Part shown: positions 45,657-55,447 of the stretch, in pieces
Numbering within the stretch: position 1 is the stretch's first letter
Layout: each line of letters starts with the position of its first letter
Source of the DNA: Pseudomonas sp. PA27(2017)
GTDB lineage: Bacteria > Pseudomonadota > Gammaproteobacteria > Pseudomonadales > Pseudomonadaceae
Direction of reading: 5' to 3'
Length of the DNA: 64,000 bases
Assembly: GCF_001945445.1 (NCBI RefSeq)
Contig: NZ_MSXW01000008.1
Span: 62,001-126,000 of the forward strand
Position numbers and translations under genes: made by a program
Notes under the pieces: model-generated
Told to the model about the DNA's origin: nothing
Databases searched by the model: none
What the model saw: only the letters and a program-made list of their open reading frames with translations

Positions 45657-46562
45657 ATGAATTCTTCCACTGCCCCTTTTGTATGGTTATTAGACAGCCT
45701 GGAACTGGATGCCAGCCTGTTCCATGTCGGCCGTTACTGTGGCAGTTGGCAGGCCAGTACCCACGGCCTGGCACGGGCCAGTTTCCACCTCCTGGTACAG
45801 GGCAAGTGCTGGCTGCACCTGGCCGAACGCGAACAAAGCATCGCCCTGTACAGCGGCGACGCCGTGTTCCTGCTGCGCGACCTGCCCTATCGGCTATCCG
45901 ACGCGGCCTCGCCTGGACAGGCGCAGTGCAACCCGCGCATCGCCATGCTGCCATTGGACGCCAGCACGCAGGATGGCGTGAGCCTGGTCTGTGGCTTCTT
46001 TCATTTCCGTCCGGGGCTGAGCAGCCTGATCATCGATGCCTTGCCGGATCACTTGGTCCTGCGCGCCGGTGATCCAGGCTCCAGCGCCGCACGGCGGCTG
46101 TTCGAATTGATCATGGAGGAGTGCTCACGTAGCGATGGCCCGGCCGTCGCCCTGCTCGAGCGCCTTAGCCACTTGCTGTTTCTCTACGTGCTGCGCGAGC
46201 AGGGCCAGGCCGTGGCAGACCTCGGCGGCCTGCTGGGCCTGGCCCGCCACCCACAGTTCGCTGCCCTGCTCGAACGCCTGATCGCAGAGCCCCAGCAAGC
46301 CTGGCCACTGGAGCAGATGGCCGAGCTGACCGGCCTGTCGCGCTCGGCCTTCTGCAAACGCTTTCAGGAACTGGCCGGCACCTCGCCAGGCCACGTGCTG
46401 CTGACCCTGCGCATGCGCCAGGCGTGTCGCCTGCTGCAACAAGGACAACCGGTCGCCGAAACAGCCGATGCCTGCGGCTACCAGTCGGTAGCCGCTTTTA
46501 CACGGGCATTCAGCAAGGTGACTGGGGCGTTGCCTGGGGCGTATCGAAAGCAGTTTGGATGA
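45657..46562 (+). CDS. AraC-family transcriptional regulator (cupin_6 type)
   Basis: 301 aa. The N-terminal AraC cupin domain shows SFHLLVQGKCWLHLAE, SGDAVFLLRDLPYRLSD and LVCGFFHFRPG, the last being a typical segment. Two C-terminal helix-turn-helix motifs follow: WPLEQMAELTGLSRSAFCKR and PVAETADACGYQSVAAFTR, ending in GALPGAYRKQ. It is divergent from the AhpD-like/ACAD/ABC genes and probably regulates them. The inducer may be an oxidised substrate or reactive electrophile, as for other members controlling AhpD-like genes. Confidence 0.87.
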   Translation: MNSSTAPFVWLLDSLELDASLFHVGRYCGSWQASTHGLARASFHLLVQGKCWLHLAEREQSIALYSGDAVFLLRDLPYRLSDAASPGQAQCNPRIAMLPLDASTQDGVSLVCGFFHFRPGLSSLIIDALPDHLVLRAGDPGSSAARRLFELIMEECSRSDGPAVALLERLSHLLFLYVLREQGQAVADLGGLLGLARHPQFAALLERLIAEPQQAWPLEQMAELTGLSRSAFCKRFQELAGTSPGHVLLTLRMRQACRLLQQGQPVAETADACGYQSVAAFTRAFSKVTGALPGAYRKQFG

Positions 46563-46655
46563 GCGACAGCTAATCGTAATTCACCGTCGCAGCTGTCGGC
46601 GCAGAAACAAGGGGCTGTAGTTAGCTTCCAGACTGTGCTTGGTGAGGCACCGCCT

Positions 46656-46707
46656 GTTATCTCTAAAAATAATATAAATATTTATTTATATTATTTTTAG
46701 AGATAAC
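46656..46707. other. 52-bp AT-rich near-perfect palindrome
   Basis: Left arm GTTATCTCTAAAAATAATAT, extended by AAATA, pairs with its exact complement on the right; 25 bp per arm with a 2-nt centre. It is extremely AT-rich in a GC-rich chromosome. It lies about 95 nt after the AraC stop codon and 355 nt before msuE. It could be a bidirectional terminator, a cruciform-forming site or a protein-binding site. Confidence 0.8.
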
Positions 46708-46836
46708 CCTCCAGCCTTTATAAGACAAGGTATTACGGCTGCGAAAAGGCTCTACCGCCAATGCTCGAACACCCGAAAAAGCTCAGGCTCGAACCATTAC
46801 CTGCATCCGATCACGCCCTACAAGCTGCTGCCATAG

Positions 46837-46879
46837 CAACAGCAGACCAACTGCTGCCACAACAACAGCGATTCAACAA
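46837..46879. promoter_or_regulatory. CAACAGC enhancer-like motifs upstream of msuE
   Basis: CAACAGC occurs at 46837-46843 and 46863-46869. The second is followed by GATTCAACAA, so 17 nt match the sequence at 59251-59267 with one difference. The motifs are about 85-115 bp upstream of the -24 element at 46953, a usual distance for activator binding at sigma-54 promoters. Confidence 0.6.
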
Positions 46880-46950
46880 TCCGCGTGCCAGATCAACAGA
46901 CGCCAAGCTACCTGGTGCCGGCCAAGCCAGTTTTTCCGGGGGAACCGCTG

Positions 46951-46967
46951 CTGGTATGGCGATTGCT
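46951..46967 (+). promoter_or_regulatory. Sigma-54-like promoter of msuE
   Basis: CTGGTATGGCGATTGCT has GG at 46953-46954 and GC at 46965-46966 with exactly 10 nt between, and TTGC at -12. The -24 box has two differences from TGGCACG. The msuE start codon is 46 nt downstream. Confidence 0.6.
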
Positions 46968-47011
46968 CCAAGTGCCTCGCCTCGAGCAACAGCCCTACAG
47001 GAATATCTCGG

Positions 47012-47575
47012 ATGAGCACTCCCTTTAAAATAGTCGCCGTTTCCGGCGGCACCTCCCGTCCCTCACGCACATTGGCACTGACCGAAGCCATCGTCTGCGA
47101 AATCGGCAAGCATCTGGCTATCGACACCCACCTGATCGAACTGGGCAACATCGCCCGCCCGCTCGGTGGTGCGCTGTGGCGCAAGGAATTGCCGGAAACC
47201 GTCGAACATGAGCTGCGCCAGATCGAGTCAGCCGATTTACTGGTGGTCGCCGCACCGGTCTATCGCGGCACCTACCCAGGGCTGTTCAAGCACCTGTTCG
47301 ACCTCATCGATCAGGGTGCGCTGATCGACACCCCGGTACTGCTCGCCGCCACTGGTGGTAGTGAACGGCATGCCTTGGTGCTCGATCACCAGTTGCGTCC
47401 GCTCTTCAGCTTCTTCCAGTCGCTGACCCTGCCCATCGGCGTGTACGCCAGTGAGGCCGACTTCGCCGATTACCGCGTCGCTAGCGATGCCCTTCAGGCG
47501 CGCATAGAACTGGCTGCCGAGCGAACTGCCGCTCTAGTGCGTGGCCAGACACCCGCCCTGAGCAAGATCGCCTGA
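47012..47575 (+). CDS. msuE: NADPH-dependent FMN reductase, MsuE family
   Basis: 187 aa flavodoxin-like reductase that supplies FMNH2 to two-component sulfonate/sulfone monooxygenases. VAVSGGTSRPSRTLAL binds the FMN phosphate, and [20 protein letters not shown] and [20 protein letters not shown] are MsuE/SsuE signatures. It is preceded by a sigma-54-like promoter and followed at 9 nt by a small leader ORF and an SfnB-like gene, so it opens a msuE-sfnB-sfnR-msuD run. A second paralogue is at 58500. Confidence 0.9.
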   Translation: MSTPFKIVAVSGGTSRPSRTLALTEAIVCEIGKHLAIDTHLIELGNIARPLGGALWRKELPETVEHELRQIESADLLVVAAPVYRGTYPGLFKHLFDLIDQGALIDTPVLLAATGGSERHALVLDHQLRPLFSFFQSLTLPIGVYASEADFADYRVASDALQARIELAAERTAALVRGQTPALSKIA

Positions 47576-47584
47576 GGAGCTTCC

Positions 47585-47638
47585 ATGAGCCAGCACCCCA
47601 TTTGCCTGGAAGACCAAACAGCGAGGGATATCGCGTGA
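47585..47638 (+). CDS. 17-aa leader ORF coupled to the SfnB-like gene
   Basis: MSQHPICLEDQTARDIA, with a strong GAGGAG site 4 nt before its ATG. Its TGA overlaps the GTG start of the next gene (GTGA). The peptide has one cysteine. It may be a translational coupler or leader peptide, or the original N terminus of the SfnB-like protein separated by a frameshift. Confidence 0.45.
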   Translation: MSQHPICLEDQTARDIA

Positions 47639-48822
47639 GAACCAATCAACAACCCACCGTGCTCAGTCCCTTGCAGGCCGCTCGCCGACTGGCTGCGAAT
47701 TTCGCCGAGACAGCCGTCGAGCGCGACGAGGCCGGCGGCACACCCAAGCTACAGCGCGATGCGATCCGTCAGAGCGGCCTGTTGTCGATGAGCATTGCGA
47801 CCCAGTTCGGCGGCCTTGGCGCCAGCTGGAGCGAAACCCTGGGAGTCGTGCGCGAATTCGCCAAGGTCGACAGTTCCATCGCCCATGTTTTTGGCTTTCA
47901 GCACCTGATGCTGGCTACCGTGCGCCTGTTCTCTCGCCCCGATCAGTGGCAGCCCTGGTTCGAGCAGACCGCGCGCAAGAACTGGTTCTGGGGCAATGCG
48001 CTCAATCCGCTGGATACCCGCACCGTGGTCAAGACCTTCGATGGCTGGCGTGAGTTTTCCGGCAAAAAGAGCTTCTGTTCCGGCGCCAGCGACTCGGAAA
48101 TGCTGATTGCCTCTGCGGTCGACGAAAGCGCCGGCGGCAAACTGCTGATCGCCGCCATTCCCAGTGGCCGCACCGGCATCACGCTACATGGTGACTGGAA
48201 CAACATGGGCCAGCGCCAGACCGATAGTGGCAGCGCCACTTTCGAGCGCGTGCGCGTGGAAGAGAACGAACTGCTGCTCGACCCCGGCCCGCTGAGCACG
48301 CCCTTTGCCTGCCTGCGCCCGCTGATCGCTCAGTTGCACTTCGCCCATATCTTCCTCGGCATCGCCGAAGGCGCCTTGGAGGAAGCCCGTCAGTACACCC
48401 TCAAGGAAGGTCGGCCCTGGTTTCGCTCCAAGGCCCAGCACGTCAGCGAAGACCCTTACGTACTGCGCCACTACGGCGAGTTCTGGGTGGGCCTGGAAGG
48501 CGTGCGACTGCTGGTGGAACGCGCCGCCGCGCAACTCGACGAAGCGTGGCACAAGGAACACGCCCTCGGTGCCGAGGAGCGCGCGCAACTGGCGCTGTCC
48601 ATTGCCACGGCCAAGGTGGCGGCTGCCCGCACCGGGCTGGATATCTGCAACCGTCTGTTCGAGGTGACCGGCGCCCGCGCCACCCACGCCTCGCTACGCC
48701 TCGACCGCTATTGGCGCAACCTGCGTACCCAGAGCCTGCACGACCCGGTGGACTACAAGCTCCACGAACTGGGTGAGTGGGCACTGAACCAGACGCGTCC
48801 CACCCCGTCTTTCTATTCGTAG
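47635..48822 (+). CDS. Acyl-CoA-dehydrogenase-family monooxygenase, SfnB/DszC-like
   Basis: 395 aa. Helical N terminus (LQAARRLAANFAETAVERDE), substrate/flavin region IATQFGGLGASW, beta domain with FSGKKSFCSGASDSEMLIA, and C-terminal helices ending with LRLDRYWRNLRTQSLHDPVD. The RYWRN-x-RT-x-S-x-HDP motif is shared by DszC-type flavin monooxygenases. The GTG at 47635 has GAGGGA 7 nt upstream and overlaps the leader peptide stop. Probably oxidises a reduced organosulfur compound with FMNH2 from MsuE; substrate unproven. Confidence 0.8.
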   Translation: MRTNQQPTVLSPLQAARRLAANFAETAVERDEAGGTPKLQRDAIRQSGLLSMSIATQFGGLGASWSETLGVVREFAKVDSSIAHVFGFQHLMLATVRLFSRPDQWQPWFEQTARKNWFWGNALNPLDTRTVVKTFDGWREFSGKKSFCSGASDSEMLIASAVDESAGGKLLIAAIPSGRTGITLHGDWNNMGQRQTDSGSATFERVRVEENELLLDPGPLSTPFACLRPLIAQLHFAHIFLGIAEGALEEARQYTLKEGRPWFRSKAQHVSEDPYVLRHYGEFWVGLEGVRLLVERAAAQLDEAWHKEHALGAEERAQLALSIATAKVAAARTGLDICNRLFEVTGARATHASLRLDRYWRNLRTQSLHDPVDYKLHELGEWALNQTRPTPSFYS

Positions 48823-48830
48823 GGATCCCC

Positions 48831-49934
<1,104 letters not shown>

Positions 49935-49939
49935 GAAGC

Positions 49940-49955
49940 CGGCACGCAAGCCGCC
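49940..49955 (+). promoter_or_regulatory. Weak sigma-54-like promoter candidate before the msuD-like gene
   Basis: CGGCACGCAAGCCGCC has GG at 49941-49942 and GC at 49953-49954 with a 10-nt gap and an excellent -24 box, but the -12 box is CCGC instead of TTGC. It lies 72 nt before the start codon. Low confidence. Confidence 0.3.
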
Positions 49956-50025
49956 TGCACATGCGGCACACGTCACCGGCTCCATACCCACCTTGCGTTG
50001 CCTCAACCACAGCAACGAGGAAAAC

Positions 50026-51159
50026 ATGATGAGTCTCGACATATTCTGGTTCCTGCCCACCTCTGGCGACACCCGCTACCTGGGTCACTCCGGCAGCGGC
50101 CGTCCGGCCACCAACGCCTACATGCGGCAGATCGCGGTAGCTGCCGACCAGCTCGGCTACGACGGCTTGCTGATTCCCACCGGCGCCAGTTGCCTCGATC
50201 CCTGGGTCACCGCTGCCAGCCTGGTACCGGTCACCCAGCGCATCAAACTGCTGGTGGCGCTGCGCACGTCGCTGGGCAACCCCACTGCTTCAGCCCGCCA
50301 GGCCGCCAGCCTGGATCAGGCCAGCGGCGGTCGTCTGCTGCTCAACGTGGTGCCCGGCGGCGATGCCACCGAACTGGAAGCCGACGGCGTGTTTCTCGCC
50401 CACGACGAGCGCTATGAAGCCTCCGATGAGTTCCTGAGCATCTGGCGTCGCCTGCTGCAGGGCGAGAAAGTCGACTTCGACGGCAAGCACCTCAAGGTAC
50501 GCGGCGCACAGAACTTCTTCGAGCCGGTACAGAAACCCTACCCGCCGCTGTACTTCGGCGGCTCTTCACCTGCCGCCCATGAACTGGCGGCCAAGCACGT
50601 CGACGCCTACCTGACCTGGGGCGAACCACCGGCCGCCGTGGCCGAGAAGATTACCGACGTTCGCGCCCGCGCCGCCAAACAGAACCGTACCGTGCGCTTC
50701 GGCGTGCGCCTGCACGTGATCGTGCGCGAAACCGTTGATGCGGCCTGGGCCGCCGCCGACGAGCTGATCAGCCATCTGGACGAAGCCACCATCGCCGCAG
50801 CCCAGGCCAACTACGCCAAGATGGACTCCGAAGGCCAGCGGCGCATGGCCGCGCTGCACGGCGGCGACCGCAACAAGCTGGAGGTCGCACCCAACCTCTG
50901 GGCCGGCGTCGGCCTGGTGCGCGGCGGCGCCGGTACTGCCCTGGTGGGCGATCCGGAAACGGTCGCTGCACGCCTGCTGGAATATGCGGGCCTGGGCGTC
51001 GACAGCTTCGTGCTGTCCGGCTACCCGCACCTGGAGGAAGCCTACCGCTTCGCCGAACTGGTATTCCCGCTGCTGCCCGGCAAGGGCAAGGTCACCGTCG
51101 AGGGTGCCTTCACCGGCGGTGCCTTCGACGTGCGTGCCGGCAAGGAGAAAGTCGCATGA
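50026..51159 (+). CDS. msuD: FMNH2-dependent alkanesulfonate monooxygenase (SsuD/MsuD type)
   Basis: 377 aa luciferase-like TIM barrel. [17 protein letters not shown] at the N terminus, the [17 protein letters not shown] segment with the active-site cysteine region, [16 protein letters not shown], and the C-terminal [20 protein letters not shown] are all SsuD/MsuD signatures. Such enzymes cleave R-CH2-SO3- to aldehyde and sulfite with FMNH2 and O2. ATG at 50026 has GAGG 5 nt upstream (an ATG one codon later is possible). Overlaps the amidohydrolase by 4 nt. The symbol distinguishes it from SsuD only by context (msuE, sfnR neighbours). Confidence 0.85.
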   Translation: MMSLDIFWFLPTSGDTRYLGHSGSGRPATNAYMRQIAVAADQLGYDGLLIPTGASCLDPWVTAASLVPVTQRIKLLVALRTSLGNPTASARQAASLDQASGGRLLLNVVPGGDATELEADGVFLAHDERYEASDEFLSIWRRLLQGEKVDFDGKHLKVRGAQNFFEPVQKPYPPLYFGGSSPAAHELAAKHVDAYLTWGEPPAAVAEKITDVRARAAKQNRTVRFGVRLHVIVRETVDAAWAAADELISHLDEATIAAAQANYAKMDSEGQRRMAALHGGDRNKLEVAPNLWAGVGLVRGGAGTALVGDPETVAARLLEYAGLGVDSFVLSGYPHLEEAYRFAELVFPLLPGKGKVTVEGAFTGGAFDVRAGKEKVA

Positions 51160-52004
51160 AGGTCATCGACCTACGCTGTCGCCCAGCCTACCTGCACCCC
51201 TTCTTCGGTGGCGTACCGGGTTCGCCCGAACATGACGTCGCCCGGTGGCTCAACCGCCGCGTCGGTACCCGTGGCGCGGACGATCACTTCGAGCGCTCGC
51301 TGACACCCGAAGGATTTCTCACCGAAGTACGCGAGGCCGGCCTGCACAAGGCCGTGGTGGTTGGCCGGCATACGCCGAGCCAGCACCTGCCCAACGATAC
51401 GATCCACGGCATCGTCCATGGTCACGACGAACTGCTCGGTATCGGCGCGGTGGAGGCGGCATTGCAGGGCATCGAAGGCACACTGAAGGAAATCGACCGC
51501 GCCATAGACCAGCTAGGCCTGGCCGGCATCGACCTGGAACCCGGCTTCGGCGACCCGGCGCGGCACCCGGACGATGCGCTGTACTGGCCGATCTACGAGC
51601 ACCTGCAGAAGCGTGGAATCCCGCTGTTTCTGATGAGCGGCCCGACCACCCCCGATCCGGCCTACAACGACCCAGGCCGCCTGGCGGCCGTGGCGCGCGC
51701 CTTCCCGGACCTGCAGATCGTCGCCTACCACGGCTACTGGCCCAACGTGCAGCAGGCCATCGGCGTGGCCTTCCGCTACGGGAACATCCACCTGGTGCCA
51801 GACATGTACCTGTTCCTGCCCGGTAGCGAAGGCTATGTGCAGGCGGCCAACGGTTATCTCGCCGATCAGTTGCTGTTCGGCTCCTCCTACACCTTCCGCC
51901 CGATCCGCCAGAGCATCGAGGATGCCCAGCGCCTGGGATTGAGGGACGAGGTGCTGGAGAAGTTCTTCAGCGGTAATGCCGAGCGCCTGTTCAAGCTTGG
52001 CTAG
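51156..52004 (+). CDS. Amidohydrolase-family (amidohydrolase_2) protein
   Basis: 282 aa TIM-barrel hydrolase or decarboxylase. The first metal motif is changed from H-x-H to RCRPAYLHP (residues 7-15); [10 protein letters not shown] supplies a conserved His and RLFKLG closes the fold as in family members (usually N-A-x-R-L). ATGA overlap with msuD shows tight co-expression. It may process the aldehyde or acyl product after desulfonation, or hydrolyse an amide precursor. Convergent with the livJ-like gene. Reaction unknown. Confidence 0.78.
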   Translation: MKVIDLRCRPAYLHPFFGGVPGSPEHDVARWLNRRVGTRGADDHFERSLTPEGFLTEVREAGLHKAVVVGRHTPSQHLPNDTIHGIVHGHDELLGIGAVEAALQGIEGTLKEIDRAIDQLGLAGIDLEPGFGDPARHPDDALYWPIYEHLQKRGIPLFLMSGPTTPDPAYNDPGRLAAVARAFPDLQIVAYHGYWPNVQQAIGVAFRYGNIHLVPDMYLFLPGSEGYVQAANGYLADQLLFGSSYTFRPIRQSIEDAQRLGLRDEVLEKFFSGNAERLFKLG

Positions 52005-52071
52005 GCGTTTTACGACAAGCTCTTGATGAAATGAACTGGCCGAGGCATCCGCCTCGACCAGCCCTGCCCCA

Positions 52072-53397
52072 TCAGCTTTCCTTGCTGCAATCACGAGGGG
52101 TGATGCCTTTCTCCTTGGCATACTTCTGCGACGAGGCCTCGATGATCGGCCGCAACAGCGCGCGATCCGCCTGCACCCAGTCACTGATCAGGTTCCATTT
52201 CTGCCCGTCCCACTGCTGGAAGCGTACCGCGCCACCACCTTCGTGATCAGAGCAGGACAGTTTCAGCGGCTGCACCAAGCCCTTGGCACCGAGTGCCTGC
52301 AGGCGTACGTCGTCCAGGTTCAGATTCTCGAAGCCCCAGCGCACCTGCTCACCGCTAAGCGGCTGTTTGCCAAACTTCTCCTGGGCCAGGCGTAGCGCCT
52401 CGACGTTGAGGATGCCATTGACCACCCCCAGGTTGTAGTAAACGGTGCCGAAGCGCTTCGGATCGGCCAGGTCACCCTGCCCCTTGTCCACCACGTCCTG
52501 CTTGATGCCTTGCAGCACCGGGAAGTCGGTGCCGGACGGGTGCGTGGTGATGGAGATGAAACCCTTGGCGGCGGCGCCGGCAGGTGCGGCGTCTTCTTCG
52601 GAGTTGCTCCAGATGTTGCCGATGATGTGGTCAGTCGGGAAGCCAACCTTCTGCGCGGTTTTCAGGGCCACCGGATTCATTACCCCCCAGCCACGCAGGA
52701 TCACCCAGTCCGGTTTCAGCCGGCGAATGTTCAACCACTGCGACTGCTGTTCGTTGCCTGGGTGTGGTACTTCCAGCAGGGTCAGCTCGAAGCCGTATTT
52801 GTCGGCCAGGGTTTGCAGCACCTCGTTGGTTTCCTTGCCGTAGGGCGAGCCGTGGTAAAGCGTGACGATCTTCTTGCCCTTGAGGCCCTGCTCGCCGCCG
52901 GCCTGCTGGCCGATCCAGTTGACGATGGCCGAGACCTCGGAATACGGATTGAGCTGCAGCGGGAAGGCATAGGGAAACACGCTGCCGTCGGTGGAGTCGG
53001 TACGCCCGTGGTTGATGGTGATCAGCGGCAGCTTGTCGGCCGTGGAGCGATCCAGCGTGGCGTAGGCGATGCCCACCGACAGCGGATTGGTGGCCGCAGC
53101 CGGCGCACCGTTGAGCCCACCCTTGAGGCGCTCGTAGCACTCCACACCCTTCTCCACCACGTATTCGGTTTCGCACTCGCTCCAGGTCAGCTTGACCCCA
53201 TTCACACCGCCGTTGGCATTAACGTACTTGAGATAGTCGATGAAACCGCCGAAGAATCCGGTGCCGCCAGCGGCATAAGGCCCGACGCGGTAGCTTTGCA
53301 GCGGGAAGTACTGTTCGTTGGCCGCCTGCACGTGGAGTGCGCCAGCGGCGAGGGTTACGGCCAACGCAAGGCGGCCGAGGACGGATCGGGTCGACAT
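52072..53397 (-). CDS. Branched-chain-amino-acid-type ABC binding protein (LivJ-like)
   Basis: 441 aa with signal peptide (cleavage near VQA-AN, residue 26). Type I periplasmic fold: YFPLQSYRVGPYAAGG in the first lobe, LKLTWSECETEYV-like region after VNGVKL, and GKKIVTLYHGSPYGKE in the second. Larger than LivJ (~370 aa), as for aromatic/amide-type relatives. ATG at 53397 has GGATAA upstream. It is the last gene of a seven-gene operon starting with msuE/sfnG, so the ligand is probably an organosulfur compound rather than leucine. Confidence 0.83.
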   Translation of the reverse strand: MSTRSVLGRLALAVTLAAGALHVQAANEQYFPLQSYRVGPYAAGGTGFFGGFIDYLKYVNANGGVNGVKLTWSECETEYVVEKGVECYERLKGGLNGAPAAATNPLSVGIAYATLDRSTADKLPLITINHGRTDSTDGSVFPYAFPLQLNPYSEVSAIVNWIGQQAGGEQGLKGKKIVTLYHGSPYGKETNEVLQTLADKYGFELTLLEVPHPGNEQQSQWLNIRRLKPDWVILRGWGVMNPVALKTAQKVGFPTDHIIGNIWSNSEEDAAPAGAAAKGFISITTHPSGTDFPVLQGIKQDVVDKGQGDLADPKRFGTVYYNLGVVNGILNVEALRLAQEKFGKQPLSGEQVRWGFENLNLDDVRLQALGAKGLVQPLKLSCSDHEGGGAVRFQQWDGQKWNLISDWVQADRALLRPIIEASSQKYAKEKGITPRDCSKES

Positions 53398-53464
53398 CGT
53401 GGTTATCCTTTGCAAATCAGAGGGCAGTATTTTTCGCGGACGGGCGTCCGCTTCGAGGGTTCGC

Positions 53465-54532
53465 TCAGTAGCGCAACGGCCACCGCCGCGCGCGCTCGCG
53501 AAAACGGTGCCAGAGGCGCGCCAGGCCCTCCGGCTCTTTGATCAGGAAGACGATGATCAGCGTGCCGAAGACGATCTTCTGCAGGTTCTCCACCTGCCCG
53601 GCATCGATCAGCCCGGCCGGCAGTTGGGAGGCCAGGTTCGACAGCAGCACCGGGAACAGCACGATGAAGGCAGCGCCCAGGAAGTTGCCGAGGATGCTGC
53701 CCAGGCCGCCGATAATGATGATGAACAGGATCTGGAACGAGCGGTTCAGGTCGAAGCCGTGGGGCTCCACGGTACCCAGATAGGTGAAGGCCCAAAGCGA
53801 GCCGGCAACGCCGAGGAAGAAGCCGCTGATGGCGAAGGCCAGCAGTTTGGTCTTGAGCAAGGGAATGCCGATGACCGCGGCGGCGGTATCCATGTCGCGC
53901 ACCGCCATCCAGTTGCGTCCAAGTTCGCTGCGTACCAAATTGGTTCCCAGCCAGAACAGCGCACTGACCACCGCCAGGGTCAGCAGGTAGCGCCCCGCCG
54001 GTGAAGAAAAGTCATGCCCGGCCACCACCAACGGCGGTGTGCTGATCACGCCAGAAGCACTGTCATTGCTGAACCAACTGAAGCGGGTTAACGCCCATTG
54101 CACGAAAAATTGCGCTGCCAGAGTCGATACCAGCAGATAGAAACCCTTGATACGCAGGCTCGGCAGGCCGAAGACGATGGCCACCAGCGCCGCCACCAGG
54201 CCACCCAGCAATAGACTGACGATCAGCGGCAGCCCGGCAATACGCAGCTCGACGTTGTAGGCAGCGAAGGCGCCAACTGCCATGAACGCCGCCGAACCCA
54301 GCGACAATTGCCCGGCGTAACCGGTCAGCAGATTGAGCCCGAGACCGGCCAGCGACAGCACCAGGAATGGAATCAGGATGGCGCTGAACCAGTAGTCATT
54401 GCCCAGCAGCGGCACACCGATGAAGACGAATGACAGCAACGCGGCCAGGCCCAGGCGATCCTGGCGCAGACGGAAGAATCGGCGGTCGTTGGCGTAGCGC
54501 ACGCTGAACTGGCCAGCTTCTTGGTACAGCAT
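53465..54532 (-). CDS. Branched-chain-type ABC permease (LivM-like)
   Basis: 355 aa with about ten helices. LVLSLAGLGLNLLTGYAGQLS is the LivM signature, followed by GLPSLRIKGFYLLVSTLAAQ and the coupling segment GRNWMAVRDMDTAAAVIGI. Forms a heteromeric channel with the LivH-like protein 12 nt upstream. The C terminus is longer than usual (ending in a basic stretch). Confidence 0.88.
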   Translation of the reverse strand: MLYQEAGQFSVRYANDRRFFRLRQDRLGLAALLSFVFIGVPLLGNDYWFSAILIPFLVLSLAGLGLNLLTGYAGQLSLGSAAFMAVGAFAAYNVELRIAGLPLIVSLLLGGLVAALVAIVFGLPSLRIKGFYLLVSTLAAQFFVQWALTRFSWFSNDSASGVISTPPLVVAGHDFSSPAGRYLLTLAVVSALFWLGTNLVRSELGRNWMAVRDMDTAAAVIGIPLLKTKLLAFAISGFFLGVAGSLWAFTYLGTVEPHGFDLNRSFQILFIIIIGGLGSILGNFLGAAFIVLFPVLLSNLASQLPAGLIDAGQVENLQKIVFGTLIIVFLIKEPEGLARLWHRFRERARRWPLRY

Positions 54533-54544
54533 GATCGACTCTCC

Positions 54545-55426
54545 TCAGACCCGCTCGATGGCGCGTTCGCCGAACAGCCCCGCCGGACGCACCAGCAGAA
54601 ACAGCAGGGCCAGCACATAGGGGAACCAGTTTTCGATGCCGCCGCCGATGATCGGCCCGAGGTAAACCTCGGCGACTTTTTCCGAGGCGCCGATGATCAG
54701 CCCGCCGACGATCGCCCCGCTGATCGAGGTGAAGCCGCCGATGATCAGCACCGGCAGAGCCTTGAGCACCACCAGCGAAAGCGAAAACTGCACCCCCAGG
54801 CGTGCGCCCCAGAGCAACCCGGCGACCAGCCCGACGAAACCGGCGACGGCCCAGACCACCGCCCATACCCTCGGCAGGCGGATACCGATAGCCAGCGCCG
54901 CGCGCGGATCGTCGGCTACCGCCCGCAATGACAGGCCGATGCGCGTGCGGTTGAAAAGCAGCGACAGCAACAGCACCAGCGCCGCGGCAGTACCGGCGGC
55001 GAACAGGTCGAACTGCGACAGCAACAGACCGCCCAACTCCAGTGGCTCGTCGCTGATGCCCAGTTCCAGGCCATGCACCTGGGCGCCCCACAGCGCCTGC
55101 GCGGCGCCTTCGATGATGTAGGCCAGGCCCAGAGTGGCCATGAATAGGGTAATCGGCGAACGCCCTACCAGCGGTCGCAGCACCGCCCGTTCGATGGCCA
55201 ATGCCAAGGCCACCATCACCGCCAAGGTGACGATGAACGCCAACCAGAACGGTACGCCGCGTTCCAGCAAACTGACGAAGGTCAGGGCGGCGAACAGCAC
55301 CATCGCCCCCTGGGCGAAGTTGAATACGCCGCTGGCCTTGTAGATCAGCACGAAGCCGATGGCCACCAGGGAATACATCACCCCCGCCAGCAGGCCGCCG
55401 ATCAATACCTCAAGAAAGAATTCCAT
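54545..55426 (-). CDS. Branched-chain-type ABC permease (LivH-like)
   Basis: 293 aa. GVMYSLVAIGFVLIYKASGVF near the N terminus and FAQGAMVLF are classical LivH signatures; TRIGLSLRAVADDPRAALAIG is the ATPase-coupling loop. About eight helices. Located between the LivG-like ATPase and LivM-like genes with 12-21 nt gaps. Confidence 0.9.
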   Translation of the reverse strand: MEFFLEVLIGGLLAGVMYSLVAIGFVLIYKASGVFNFAQGAMVLFAALTFVSLLERGVPFWLAFIVTLAVMVALALAIERAVLRPLVGRSPITLFMATLGLAYIIEGAAQALWGAQVHGLELGISDEPLELGGLLLSQFDLFAAGTAAALVLLLSLLFNRTRIGLSLRAVADDPRAALAIGIRLPRVWAVVWAVAGFVGLVAGLLWGARLGVQFSLSLVVLKALPVLIIGGFTSISGAIVGGLIIGASEKVAEVYLGPIIGGGIENWFPYVLALLFLLVRPAGLFGERAIERV

Positions 55427-55447
55427 GCAGCACTCCTGGGCGCGGCG

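Noticed and set aside
46761..47015. 84-codon plus-strand frame before msuE
   Set aside because: It covers the CAACAGC motifs and the sigma-54-like promoter and has no domain, so it is more likely leader DNA.
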